Shown here: in pieces, positions 16,623-24,773 of the stretch
Numbering within the stretch: the first letter of the stretch is position 1
Layout of the letters: the number at the start of each line of letters is the position of its first letter
Source: Planctomycetota bacterium
Lineage (GTDB): Bacteria > Planctomycetota > UBA8742 > UBA2392
Assembly (NCBI GenBank): GCA_019636215.1
Contig: JAHBXZ010000002.1
Coordinates: 124,001 to 188,000 of the forward strand
Length of the DNA stretch: 64,000 bases
Reading direction: 5' to 3'
The notes under the pieces: generated by a model
Told to the model about the DNA's origin: nothing
The model's input: the letters and a program-made list of their open reading frames with translations, nothing else
Database searches by the model: none
Program-made: the position numbers and the translations under genes

Positions 16623-16979
16623 CTATGCGGCTGGCGTCAGGCCACCGCGGAACATGAAAAACGCAGCGCCGACAAGGCACAGGCCAGCCCACAGGAAGTC
16701 CCAGCGCAGTTCGACCTTCATGTAGAAGATCGCAAAGCCCGCAAACACAACCATGGTGATGACTTCCTGCATCACCTTGAGCTGGCCCAGCGAGTAGACC
16801 TTGCTGCCAAGGCGGTTGGCGGGCACCTGCAGGCAGTACTCAAAGAAAGCCACGCCCCAGGCAATCAGTACCACCAGCCAGATGGCTTTTTCTCTGTGAT
16901 CCTTGAGGTGCCCATACCAGGCATAGGTCATGAAGATGTTGCTGCCGACCAGCAGCAACGGCGCGTAGAGTTTTTCCAT
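16623..16979 (-). CDS. DMT-superfamily small membrane protein (DUF486)
   Basis: This is a 118-residue integral membrane protein with four predicted helices (about 5-20, 32-50, 68-88 and 93-113). It matches the compact DUF486 group of drug/metabolite transporters: A-P-L-L-L-V-G-S-N-I-F-M-T-Y-A-W-Y at the N-terminus and Q-V-P-A-N-R in the middle loop. The substrate is unknown. A GTTGAC-type inverted repeat lies just upstream of its start. Confidence 0.8.
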   Translation of the reverse strand: MEKLYAPLLLVGSNIFMTYAWYGHLKDHREKAIWLVVLIAWGVAFFEYCLQVPANRLGSKVYSLGQLKVMQEVITMVVFAGFAIFYMKVELRWDFLWAGLCLVGAAFFMFRGGLTPAA

Positions 16980-16993
16980 GGTGGGGCCGTTGT

Positions 16994-17098
16994 GGGTTCA
17001 GGGTTGAGAGCGGCGGCTAAGCCAGTTCGCGAGAACCTGTGCAGTCCTAGGGTCAAACAGATCGACCGTTCTCAACTCTCGACCGTTGACCCTGACCC
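16994..17098. repeat. GTTGAC/GTCAAC-type inverted repeat, copy 3
   Basis: The arm at 16994-17010 (GGGTTCAGGGTTGAGAG) is matched in reverse complement by 17069-17098, which reads CTCAACTCTCGACCGTTGAC followed by CCTGACCC. It fills the gap between the FAD oxidoreductase stop and the DUF486 start on the minus strand, so it again sits immediately 5' of a gene. Confidence 0.55.
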
Positions 17099-17104
17099 GC
17101 GAAG

Positions 17105-18265
17105 CTAAATCACGTTGGCTTCGTCATGCAGTCGTGTCGGGTCACTGAACCGATCCAGCGACAGTTGGCTGATGTCCAGCGAAGTGGCCTTACCGTCCAG
17201 CACAAGCTCGCTGGTCACCAGCCCAGCCGCCGGGGCGTGCATCAGGCCGTGGCCGGAAAAGCCAGCGCAGGCGTAGACGTTTTCGATCGGTCCCAGGCGG
17301 TCGATGATCGGGTGATGGTCGGGCGTGACTTCATACAGGCCGGCCCACTTGTGCTTGGGGCTGGCATTGGCCAGCACAGGGGCGCGTTCCATGGCCGTCA
17401 TCAGCATTTTCTCGCCGTACTCTTCATTGAAGCCGGTGTCAAAGCCCGCGGTTTCCGTCTGGTCGCTCATGCCGATCAGAATGCCGCCACTTTCGCGGTG
17501 GAAGTACAGTGTTGTTGACAGGTCAACAGTCATCGGAAACGGGTCGGTGATCTCGTCAAACCTATCCGTCACAATGATCTGGCGGCGAATCGGATCAATC
17601 GGCACGTCCATGCCCACCATGCCGCCCAGCTTGCGCGTCCATGCACCGGTGCAAAGGATAACAGTGCCGGCGTTGATCCCGCCTTTGCTGGTCTTGACGC
17701 TCGTGACACGCCGGCCGGACTCGTCACGCTTGATTTCCAGCACTTCTGCGCCGGTCTCAATGGCGACGCCCATCTCACGGGCGCGCTTGGCGTAACCCAT
17801 GGTGATGTCGTTGGGGTCGCCAAAGCCGTCGCGCTGGTGAAACGTGGCACCCTGCACGCCCTCGATGCTTACGTAAGGCAGCTTGGCTTCGACTTGTGCG
17901 GGCGTGAGCCAATCCACGTTCATGCCCAATCGCGTCCACATGGCGTGGCTCTTCTTGAAGCTGGAAACCAGGGCATCGCTGGTCAGCAGGAAGCAGTAGC
18001 CCCACTGGCGGTACTGCAGCGGCTCGCCAATCACGTCGGCCCAGCGTTCGAACACGTCGATACTCAGCAGGCTGAGGCGGGCGTTGATTTCGGTGCTGAA
18101 CTGCGCGCGGATGCCGCCGGCGCATTTGCCGGTGCTCTCCGTGCCCAGGAACTCGTTGCGTTCCAGCAGCACTATCTTGCCGGCCCTGCGCTTGGCCAGG
18201 TGCCAGGCCACAGAAACACCGATACAGCCGCCGCCAATCACGACAAAGTCAGCACTGGTTTGCAC
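17105..18265 (-). CDS. FAD-dependent amine/amino-acid oxidoreductase (DAO family)
   Basis: This is a flavoprotein of the D-amino-acid oxidase/sarcosine oxidase beta family. The Rossmann FAD motif V-V-I-G-G-G-C-I-G starts about residue 8, G-A-W-T-R-K-L occurs mid-protein, and the C-terminal Y-A-C-A-G-F-S-G-H-G flavin motif is intact. I chose GTG 18265 (386 residues) because CAGGAG precedes it by six bases and the FAD motif then falls at the N-terminus. ATG 18304 would add 13 residues. The substrate is not evident; it stands alone, without the glycine-cleavage-like partners of sarcosine oxidase. Confidence 0.85.
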   Translation of the reverse strand: MQTSADFVVIGGGCIGVSVAWHLAKRRAGKIVLLERNEFLGTESTGKCAGGIRAQFSTEINARLSLLSIDVFERWADVIGEPLQYRQWGYCFLLTSDALVSSFKKSHAMWTRLGMNVDWLTPAQVEAKLPYVSIEGVQGATFHQRDGFGDPNDITMGYAKRAREMGVAIETGAEVLEIKRDESGRRVTSVKTSKGGINAGTVILCTGAWTRKLGGMVGMDVPIDPIRRQIIVTDRFDEITDPFPMTVDLSTTLYFHRESGGILIGMSDQTETAGFDTGFNEEYGEKMLMTAMERAPVLANASPKHKWAGLYEVTPDHHPIIDRLGPIENVYACAGFSGHGLMHAPAAGLVTSELVLDGKATSLDISQLSLDRFSDPTRLHDEANVI

Positions 18266-18332
18266 GGGAACTCCTGCGGGTTGCCCGGTACTTCTATGAT
18301 TCATGCCGCCAAACACAACGGCAGCGCATTGG

Positions 18333-18408
18333 CCCACAGATGGACACGGACAAACACGGATTGGCAGAGCGAAAGGCTATGTGCGGCCATCTGTGTTCAT
18401 CTGTGGAC
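18333..18408. repeat. CACAGATG-type inverted repeat
   Basis: The left arm, 18333-18365, holds CCACAGATGGACACGG. The right arm, 18383-18408, holds CATCTGTGTTCATCTGTGG, which as its reverse complement gives CCACAGATGAACACAGATG. The repeat fills the gap upstream of the FAD oxidoreductase and runs into the end of the PHP gene, whose last 10 or so residues (S-P-Q-M-N-T-D-G-R-T) are encoded by it. Only this copy is seen in the window. Confidence 0.55.
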
Positions 18409-19243
18409 TTCCCCGGCTTTGCCATACGGCCTTGATGCGGTTGAAGTCGGCTTCCGGCAGGGTGCGCTTGCCGAAGTTCACGCTGCGGGGGTGGTCAAGG
18501 CCGTGGAAGTCCGCCCCGCCGCTGACCAGCAGGCCCAGCTTGTCGGCCAGGGCGCGGTAGTGCTCCTGCACGTCGTGCTTGTGGTCGCTGTGGATGCATT
18601 CAATGCCATCCAGGCCCTTCTGCCGCAGGTCGAACACAATCTCGTCACCGCGCTGGTACAGGCCTGGGTGGGCAACAAACGAAAGCCCGCCGGATTCAAA
18701 AATGGCTTCAATTGCCTGCTCGGCCTTGATGCGGTTGTGCTCTACATAGCCCGGGCAGCCTTTGCGCAGATAGCGCTCAAAGGCCTCTGTCTGCGACTTG
18801 ACGAACCCCTGCTGGATCAACATCCGGGCAAGCAGCGGCCTGGCCAAAGCCATCTCGTTGGGGAAATCGGGCTCTGCAAGCGGAACCCCCGCGGCCCGAA
18901 GCCGCGCGACCATTTCGTGAAAACGTGTGCGGCGCCGCGCCCGGATTTCCTCGCACAGGCGCTGAAGCGTCGCACTGGCACGGTTCACGCCCAGGCCCAG
19001 CACGTGAATTTCTATGCCGATGCAATCCACCGTGAACTCTACGCCGGGCACAAGCTGCAGCGCCGCGCGCCCGGCTTCGGCCTGTGCTTCGTCAAGCCCG
19101 CCGGTGGTGTCATGGTCAGTCAGGGCCAGCACATTCAGGCCGCGCTTGACGGCCTCTTGCACCAGCGCGGTGGGGGACAGTGCCCCGTCAGAGCAGGTAG
19201 AGTGCGAGTGCAGGTCTATTTTCAACGTGGCGTTTTCTGGCAT
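18377..19243 (-). CDS. PHP-domain phosphoesterase (TrpH/YciV-like)
   Basis: This 288-residue metal-dependent phosphoesterase begins with the hallmark D-L-H-S-H-S-T-C-S-D-G and continues with A-L-T-D-H-D-T-T-G-G, P-G-V-E-F-T and, later, F-V-A-H-P-G and G-G-A-D-F-H-G. The arrangement fits the TrpH/YciV group (3',5'-nucleotide phosphatase or 5'-3' RNase-like) rather than HisJ histidinol-phosphate phosphatase. Its C-terminal 10 residues come from the intergenic CACAGATG repeat, so the original stop may have been lost by repeat insertion. It is divergent from the FluC gene. Confidence 0.85.
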   Translation of the reverse strand: MPENATLKIDLHSHSTCSDGALSPTALVQEAVKRGLNVLALTDHDTTGGLDEAQAEAGRAALQLVPGVEFTVDCIGIEIHVLGLGVNRASATLQRLCEEIRARRRTRFHEMVARLRAAGVPLAEPDFPNEMALARPLLARMLIQQGFVKSQTEAFERYLRKGCPGYVEHNRIKAEQAIEAIFESGGLSFVAHPGLYQRGDEIVFDLRQKGLDGIECIHSDHKHDVQEHYRALADKLGLLVSGGADFHGLDHPRSVNFGKRTLPEADFNRIKAVWQSRGSPQMNTDGRT

Positions 19244-19290
19244 AGCCCCACAAGGTATGGTTGGAAGCCAGTTCGCGCAAAGGGCAGACC

Positions 19291-19671
19291 GTGAAGCTGT
19301 TGCTACTTGTTTGTCTGGGCGGGGCCGTCGGTTCCGGCCTGCGCTATGGCACCGACCGGCTGATCCTGGCCCAGTGGCCTCGCGAGGCTGCGGCGTTTCC
19401 GTGGGCTACGCTGGCGGTGAACCTGGTAGGCTGCCTGATTGCGGGGCTGTTACTTGGCTCCATGTCCCGCGAAGGCGTGAAGTTCGCCGATGAACTGAAG
19501 GTGCTTCTGATCACCGGGCTTTGCGGCGGCCTGACAACTTTCAGCGCGTTTGCCCTGCAGACCATGCAGGCCAACCCCGGCAAGGCCCTTGCCAACGTGG
19601 CCGCAAGCGTGGTGGGGGGCCTGGCCCTGGCGTGGCTTGGCCTCTGGCTCAGCACACCGGGTAATGCCTGA
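19291..19671 (+). CDS. crcB: Fluoride channel FluC/CrcB
   Basis: This is a small dual-topology fluoride channel of 126 residues with four transmembrane segments. Motifs visible are G-G-A-V-G-S-G-L-R-Y, N-L-V-G-C-L-I-A-G-L (channel Asn) and G-L-C-G-G-L-T-T-F-S-A-F (Phe-box and Na+-site region). GTG 19291 is chosen as start by family length; the frame is open to an ATG at 19261. No fluoride riboswitch is recognisable in the short leader. Confidence 0.88.
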   Translation: MKLLLLVCLGGAVGSGLRYGTDRLILAQWPREAAAFPWATLAVNLVGCLIAGLLLGSMSREGVKFADELKVLLITGLCGGLTTFSAFALQTMQANPGKALANVAASVVGGLALAWLGLWLSTPGNA

Positions 19672-19782
19672 ACCGGGCCTTTACGGCAGTGGCCTGCCGG
19701 CTATCATCCCGCCCCTTCGTTGCGGCGTTTTGTGGCCCATGCGGGCTGCCGTCGCAAAGCTTTTGCTCCAACGGCGCGGGCT

Positions 19783-19821
19783 CGGGAAGGCCGCGCAACG
19801 TTGGTCGAAACGACCTTCCCG
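19783..19821 (+). promoter_or_regulatory. Possible structured leader upstream of rpsA
   Basis: CGGGAAGG (19783-19790) can pair with CCTTCCCG (19814-19821), and GGTCG (19803-19807) with CGACC (19811-19815). The two helices compete for two bases but otherwise stack into one long hairpin, ending 14 bases before the S1 start codon. S1 autoregulates through its leader in other bacteria; whether this one does is inference. Confidence 0.3.
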
Positions 19822-19835
19822 GGGAACCCTATTTC

Positions 19836-21482
19836 ATGCCATTGATCGCCAACGCACACGCCATTAACCCGCTGGTCCGCAAGTACGGCCCCAAGGCCGA
19901 AATTGTTGACGCCGAGCTTGAGTCCCTGTGGAAGGAACCAACCGGCGAGACGATGGTGCCCAGCGCCCGTCACTTCACCGAAGAATCGCTGGTCAAGGGG
20001 CGCGTTGTCAGCGTCAGCAAAGACCAGATCACCGTGGACCTTGGCGCCAAGACTGTCGGCGTCATCCACACCCGCGAATTTGAATCCGAAGCCGACCGCC
20101 CCAAGGCTGGCCAGGAAATCACCGTATTCATCGAAGAAATCGAGAACCAGGACGGCCTGATCGGGCTTTCCAAGCGCAAGGCCGACCGCAAGATCAACTG
20201 GCAGCGTGTCATTGAGAACCACAAAGAAGGCGACACCGTCCACGGCAAGGTCACCAAGAAGATCAAGGGCGGCCTGCTGATCGACATCGGCGTGCCCGCG
20301 TTCCTGCCGGCCAGCCAGGTCAGCATTCGTCGTTCGCGCGACGTCAACGAGTTCATTGGTGAAGAACTTGAGTGCGAGATCATCAAGATCGACACTGCCC
20401 GCGAGAACATCGTGGTCAGCGCCCGCAAGCTGCAGGAGCGCAACCGCGAGCGTCTTAAGGATGCGCTGCTCAGTGAAATCGAAGAAGGCCAGGTGCGCGA
20501 CGGCGTGGTCAAAAACATCGCCGACTTCGGCGCGTTCGTTGACCTGGGCGGCATCGACGGCCTGCTGCACATCACGGACATGACCTGGGGCCGCATCCAG
20601 CACCCCAGCGAAGTGGTCAAGATCAACGAGTCGGTCAAGGTGAAGGTGCTGAAGGTCGACCGCGAACGCGAACGCATCGCGCTGGGCATGAAGCAGCTTG
20701 CCGACAGCCCCTGGAAGGGCATTGCCGACCGTTACCCGGTTGGTTCGCGCCACAAGGGCAAGGTCGTCAACATCATGACCTACGGCGCGTTCATTCGCCT
20801 CGAGGAAGGCATCGAGGGCCTGGTGCATGTCAGCGAGATGAGCTGGACCAAGCGCGTCAACGACCCGCGTGAAGTCGTGCAGCTTGGCGACGACATCGAC
20901 ATCATCATCCTGGGCGTGAACGAGGAAAAGCAGGAAATCAGCCTGGGTATGAAGCAGCTTGAGGATAACCCCTGGGATCGCGTCAGCGAGCGCTACCAGC
21001 CCGGTGCCAAGGTCAAGGGCGTTGTCCGCAACCTGACCACCTACGGCGCCTTCATTGAGATTGAGCCCGGCATCGACGGCCTGCTGCACGTCAGCGACAT
21101 GAGCTGGACGCGCAAGGTCAGCCACCCCAACGAAATGGTCAAGAAGGGTGACGAAGTTGAGTGCATCGTGCTGGCCGTGGACACCGAGAAGCACCGCATC
21201 GCGCTGGGCATGAAGCAGATGCGCAGCGACCCCTGGGAAGACGAGATTCCCAACCGCTTCAACATCGGCGCTGAACTGGACGGCGTGATCACCAAGATCA
21301 CGAACTTCGGCGTGTTTGTGCAGCTGAATGACGACCTGGAAGGCCTGCTGCACATCAGTGAGCTTGCCGACGAAAAGGTCGACAAGCCTGAAGAAGTTGT
21401 AAAGGTCGGCCAGGCCATCAAGGTGCGTGTGATCAAGCTGGATCCGAAGGACCGCAAGATCGGCCTGACCGCCGTCAAGTAG
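19836..21482 (+). CDS. rpsA: 30S ribosomal protein S1
   Basis: S1 is an RNA-binding ribosomal protein required to load many mRNAs. The 548-residue protein contains six S1 (OB-fold) repeats, at roughly 50-120, 135-200, 218-288, 303-373, 388-458 and 475-545. The last four share the pattern G-x-V-x-x-I-x-x-F/Y-G-A-F with D-G-L-L-H (or E-G-L-V-H). The start at 19836 (M-P-L-I-A-N) gives the usual N-terminal extension; the frame opens at 19689 without support. A strong terminator follows. Confidence 0.94.
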   Translation: MPLIANAHAINPLVRKYGPKAEIVDAELESLWKEPTGETMVPSARHFTEESLVKGRVVSVSKDQITVDLGAKTVGVIHTREFESEADRPKAGQEITVFIEEIENQDGLIGLSKRKADRKINWQRVIENHKEGDTVHGKVTKKIKGGLLIDIGVPAFLPASQVSIRRSRDVNEFIGEELECEIIKIDTARENIVVSARKLQERNRERLKDALLSEIEEGQVRDGVVKNIADFGAFVDLGGIDGLLHITDMTWGRIQHPSEVVKINESVKVKVLKVDRERERIALGMKQLADSPWKGIADRYPVGSRHKGKVVNIMTYGAFIRLEEGIEGLVHVSEMSWTKRVNDPREVVQLGDDIDIIILGVNEEKQEISLGMKQLEDNPWDRVSERYQPGAKVKGVVRNLTTYGAFIEIEPGIDGLLHVSDMSWTRKVSHPNEMVKKGDEVECIVLAVDTEKHRIALGMKQMRSDPWEDEIPNRFNIGAELDGVITKITNFGVFVQLNDDLEGLLHISELADEKVDKPEEVVKVGQAIKVRVIKLDPKDRKIGLTAVK

Positions 21483-21504
21483 TGCCGCAAGAGCTCACAA
21501 GTTG

Positions 21505-21536
21505 ACCGGCGCCCGCATTGGGCGCCGGTTTTCGTT
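21505..21536 (+). terminator. Intrinsic terminator of rpsA
   Basis: ACCGGCGCCC (21505-21514), loop GCATT and GGGCGCCGGT (21520-21529) are followed by TTTCGTT. It is a 10 bp perfect stem located 22 bases after the rpsA stop. Confidence 0.8.
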
Positions 21537-21616
21537 GAGGCCGGCAGCGCCGGGCCCAATGCCTTGTTCCACCCGCCGTTATCGTTTAGGCTCTCGCGCT
21601 CAATGGGGGTTGCACA

Positions 21617-22786
21617 GTGTCGCTGGTACTCATCTCTGACGACGACAAAGCCGTGCGTGCCGAACTGGCCGACGTGTTGGGCAAGGCCGGGCACAAGGTG
21701 GTAGAGGCCGCGACCGCGCGCGAAACCCTGCTGCAGGCCCAGGATCACGAACCTGACCTGATTCTGCTGGACATCCGGCTGCCCGATCGCGACGCGCTGG
21801 AGCTGCTGGAAGAAATCCGCAGTGAGCAGTCACTGGTTCGCACACCGATCATGATGATGGCCGCTGAGGCGGACCAGGAACTGCTGATGCGCACGTTTCG
21901 GTGGGACATCGTGGACTTCATCCACAAGCCCTTCAACGTGGAGCTGCTGGTCGCAAAGATCGGCGCACACACGCGGCTGAACCTGGCGTACAAGTTCTCG
22001 CGCAAGCTGAGCAAAGAAATGTACATGAGCCGCATTGAGCGGCTGGAGCGCCAGGTAACCGCCAGCGAAGAAGAGATCACCGAAGCCGAGCGCCACTTCA
22101 CATGGATGCAGCCCAAGCCGCCGCAGATTGACGGCTATCGCATTGAAGTCAGCTATCGCCCGTACGGCCGCCTGGGTGGCGACTTTTATGACTTTCTCTG
22201 GCTGGACCGCGACAACCTGGCCATCGTTGTTGGCGACGTAAGCGGCCACGGCGTGCAGGCGGCAATCCTGCAGACCATGGCGCGCAAACTGATCAGCCTG
22301 GCCCTGCGCACAGAGCAAGGCCACCTGCACAAGGCCGTGGCTTTTGCCAACCGCGAACTGACCAACGACCTGCCACCGGGCAGTTTTGTTGCTGCGGCAT
22401 TCGGCGTTCTGAACACCACCCGCCACGAATGGCGCCATGTGCGCTGCGGAATTCCGTACCCCATGTGGATCAAGGGCCGCGTTGCCGAACCCCTGGTGAC
22501 GGCGGGCGGGCCGCTGGGGCTTTCCAAGAAGGCTGACTGGCACAACCAGGTGGGCGACTACGGCCTGATCCTGGAGCCAGGCCAGTGTGTGATGCTGATG
22601 TCGGACGGCATCATTGAGGCCTATGTCGACGACGAAAAGAAGCGCCAGTTTGACGTAGAGGGCGTGGTCAAGGCCATTGCGGATACACCACCTGAGGCCA
22701 GCATCATCAGTACAATCTACAATGCAGCTGACCTGGATCATCGCGCGGACGACGATTGCACGATGATCAGCATTTCACGGACCTGA
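21617..22786 (+). CDS. Response regulator with PP2C/SpoIIE phosphatase domain (RsbU-like), first copy
   Basis: This 389-residue signalling protein has an N-terminal receiver domain (about 1-122) with the acidic cluster S-D-D-D, phosphoacceptor Asp52 in L-L-D-I-R-L-P and K in I-H-K-P-F. A coiled linker (about 130-165) carries many Glu and Arg. The C-terminal PPM-type serine phosphatase domain has G-G-D-F-Y-D-F, G-D-V-S-G-H-G and M-S-D-G-I-I-E. Such proteins usually dephosphorylate an anti-sigma-factor antagonist. The GTG start is supported by position. A paralogue begins two bases after its stop. Confidence 0.88.
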   Translation: MSLVLISDDDKAVRAELADVLGKAGHKVVEAATARETLLQAQDHEPDLILLDIRLPDRDALELLEEIRSEQSLVRTPIMMMAAEADQELLMRTFRWDIVDFIHKPFNVELLVAKIGAHTRLNLAYKFSRKLSKEMYMSRIERLERQVTASEEEITEAERHFTWMQPKPPQIDGYRIEVSYRPYGRLGGDFYDFLWLDRDNLAIVVGDVSGHGVQAAILQTMARKLISLALRTEQGHLHKAVAFANRELTNDLPPGSFVAAAFGVLNTTRHEWRHVRCGIPYPMWIKGRVAEPLVTAGGPLGLSKKADWHNQVGDYGLILEPGQCVMLMSDGIIEAYVDDEKKRQFDVEGVVKAIADTPPEASIISTIYNAADLDHRADDDCTMISISRT

Positions 22787-22788
22787 CC

Positions 22789-24024
22789 ATGGCCAATGTG
22801 CTTCTGATCGAAAGCGACGAAACGCTGCGCGCCGAGATCAAGGAGCGCCTGGTTGCGCAGGGCCACGAAGTGTCGACTGCCAATTCCTCCGATGAGGCCG
22901 GCAAAGCCGCCAACGGAAGGCCGCCGGAGCTGATTATCAGCGACCAGAAGCTTGGTGATGCCGACAACGACTTTCTTGCCAACCTCAGCAAGAACCGCCG
23001 GCTGGCGCGTGTGCCCGTGATGCTGCTGATCGACCCCAAGGAATCGGGCACGGCACTCTCGGCTTACCAATGCGACATTTTTGCCGTGATGAAGAAGCCG
23101 CTGGACCTTGAACACCTGCTGCTGCAGACCGAGACCGTGCTGCGCCAGACTTCGCGCCAGAAGCAGAGCCGCCGGCGCGAGCGCAGCGAGTTGCGCAGCC
23201 AGATCATGCGCCTGGAGCGCGAAATGCGCAGCACAACGCTGGATCTGACCGACGCCGCGCAGAACTTCATTACCATGCTGGCCACACCGCCTTCACCGCA
23301 GGGCGTGCGGATTGACGTGCATTACAACCCCACCGGCGGCTTCATCGGCGGCGACTTTTACGACTTCTTCTGGCTGGACCAGCGTCGGCTGTGCACCGTG
23401 GTGGGGGACGTTTCCGGCCACGGCATCCAGGCCGCGGTGATCCAGTCCATGGCGCGCAAGGTCATCAGCATCGGCATGCGCATCAACAACGGGGACCTTC
23501 GCGCCGGCCTGCGGTTTGCCAACGACGAGCTGGCAGACGACATTCCCAACGGCAAGTTCGTGGCGGCCATGGTCAGTGTGCTGGACGTCGTCAGCGGCCA
23601 GTGGCAACACGCCCGTTGCGGCATTCCGCACCCCGTGTTTGTTCAGCCTGACGGCTCGCGCCAGGACGTGCTGACGGCAGGCGTGGCGCTGGGCCTGCGC
23701 CGCACAGCCGACTGGGCCAACGCCATTGAGGTGCACAGCACGGTCATGCAGCCCGAATCCCGCGTGGTGATGTTCACCGACGGCATCATTGAGTGCGTGC
23801 AGGACGATGGCGAGGAGTTCGATTACCAGGGCGTGCACAAGGTCCTGGAGCGCGCACGACTCGACGACAACGTGCCCGAACTCATCCGGCAGGCCGCCCA
23901 TGCAGGCCACCGCGCCGCCGACGACGTGCTGATCATCTGCATCACCCGCGAGTCCGCATCAACCCAGAGCCTCGGCGCGTTGAACGCGGTCGAAGAGGAT
24001 GATTTCACCACGTTTGAGACCTGA
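22789..24024 (+). CDS. Response regulator with PP2C/SpoIIE phosphatase domain, second copy
   Basis: This paralogue of the preceding gene has 411 residues. The receiver domain has E-S-D-E, Asp52 in I-I-S-D-Q-K-L (the usual hydrophobic residue before Asp is Ser) and M-K-K-P-L. The linker is longer and Arg/Glu-rich (about 128-165), probably a coiled coil. The phosphatase domain has G-G-D-F-Y-D-F, G-D-V-S-G-H-G and F-T-D-G-I-I-E. A 30-residue acidic C-terminal tail distinguishes it from the first copy. The start at 22789 avoids overlap with the first gene. Confidence 0.87.
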   Translation: MANVLLIESDETLRAEIKERLVAQGHEVSTANSSDEAGKAANGRPPELIISDQKLGDADNDFLANLSKNRRLARVPVMLLIDPKESGTALSAYQCDIFAVMKKPLDLEHLLLQTETVLRQTSRQKQSRRRERSELRSQIMRLEREMRSTTLDLTDAAQNFITMLATPPSPQGVRIDVHYNPTGGFIGGDFYDFFWLDQRRLCTVVGDVSGHGIQAAVIQSMARKVISIGMRINNGDLRAGLRFANDELADDIPNGKFVAAMVSVLDVVSGQWQHARCGIPHPVFVQPDGSRQDVLTAGVALGLRRTADWANAIEVHSTVMQPESRVVMFTDGIIECVQDDGEEFDYQGVHKVLERARLDDNVPELIRQAAHAGHRAADDVLIICITRESASTQSLGALNAVEEDDFTTFET

Positions 24025-24083
24025 GCCCGGGGCGGGTTTACGTCGCCCCTACACAGCGGGCCGCAGCGCGCCATAATCGGGCC

Positions 24084-24764
24084 ATGGGCGACGACCCCAA
24101 TTTCCGGCTGAAGGCCTTTGCCGTTATCACCTGTGTACTGGGTGTGTTCCTGGTCAGCTTCGTAGCCCAGCGCGTGTACTACTGGGCGCGAACGCGCCGC
24201 CGCGAAGACGTGGAGACCACGCGCGTTGCGCCGATCCTGGACTTCAGCCTGCTGGCGCTGGGTGCGTTCGTGATCTGGCTGGCGATTGAGGCGCTGGTGC
24301 TGGCGATTTCAACGGCCAGGCTTACCACCCAGCCGGATTCGTTGCAGAAGATTGCCGAGATCGAGGTAGGCAAGCTGGATCGCGACACCAACCAGACCAA
24401 TCTGCTGTTCTATCCCGTTGACCGTGCGGGACGGCGCCAGGCGGAACAGCGCCGGCCGATCCTGACCAGCGGCGACCACTTTCACCTGACTGCCCAGATT
24501 ACCCAGTGGCGCAGCATGTGGGCCTGGCTGGGTGAAGGTGGCTTCTATCAGTTTCTCGCGCTTGGTGGCTTTGACAACGTTGGAGGCGGGGCCACGGAGG
24601 CCACCAGCCTGGACCCATCACCACTACCGCGCGGCCTGGGCCGCGTGGTGTTTCTGCGCGCCGAGCAGGCATGGGAAGTCAAGCAGGCCTGCAAGGAAGG
24701 CGAAGTCTACGACATACTGATTGACCCGCAACGCAACGCGCTGGTCGTACAGATGCACAAGTAG
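24084..24764 (+). CDS. Membrane protein of unknown function, 226 residues
   Basis: Two transmembrane helices (about 9-28 and 51-74) are separated by a basic loop (R-T-R-R-R-E-D), followed by a soluble domain of about 150 residues. The soluble part has no motif I recognise. A CATAAT hexamer ends six bases before the ATG, so a short or absent leader is possible. It follows the phosphatase pair by 59 bases and converges on the ABC operon with only nine bases between the stops. Confidence 0.65.
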   Translation: MGDDPNFRLKAFAVITCVLGVFLVSFVAQRVYYWARTRRREDVETTRVAPILDFSLLALGAFVIWLAIEALVLAISTARLTTQPDSLQKIAEIEVGKLDRDTNQTNLLFYPVDRAGRRQAEQRRPILTSGDHFHLTAQITQWRSMWAWLGEGGFYQFLALGGFDNVGGGATEATSLDPSPLPRGLGRVVFLRAEQAWEVKQACKEGEVYDILIDPQRNALVVQMHK

Positions 24765-24773
24765 ACTTTCGGG

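Noticed and set aside
18377..19243. PHP gene as the missing histidinol-phosphatase
   Set aside because: Its motifs fit the TrpH/YciV group better than HisJ, and it lies 9 kb from the operon on the other strand.
19244..19290. Fluoride riboswitch before the FluC gene
   Set aside because: The leader is under 50 bases and lacks the conserved riboswitch pattern.
19704..21353. Minus-strand open frame of 549 codons opposite rpsA
   Set aside because: Its apparent repeats are only the reverse image of the S1 repeats. rpsA is certain on the plus strand.
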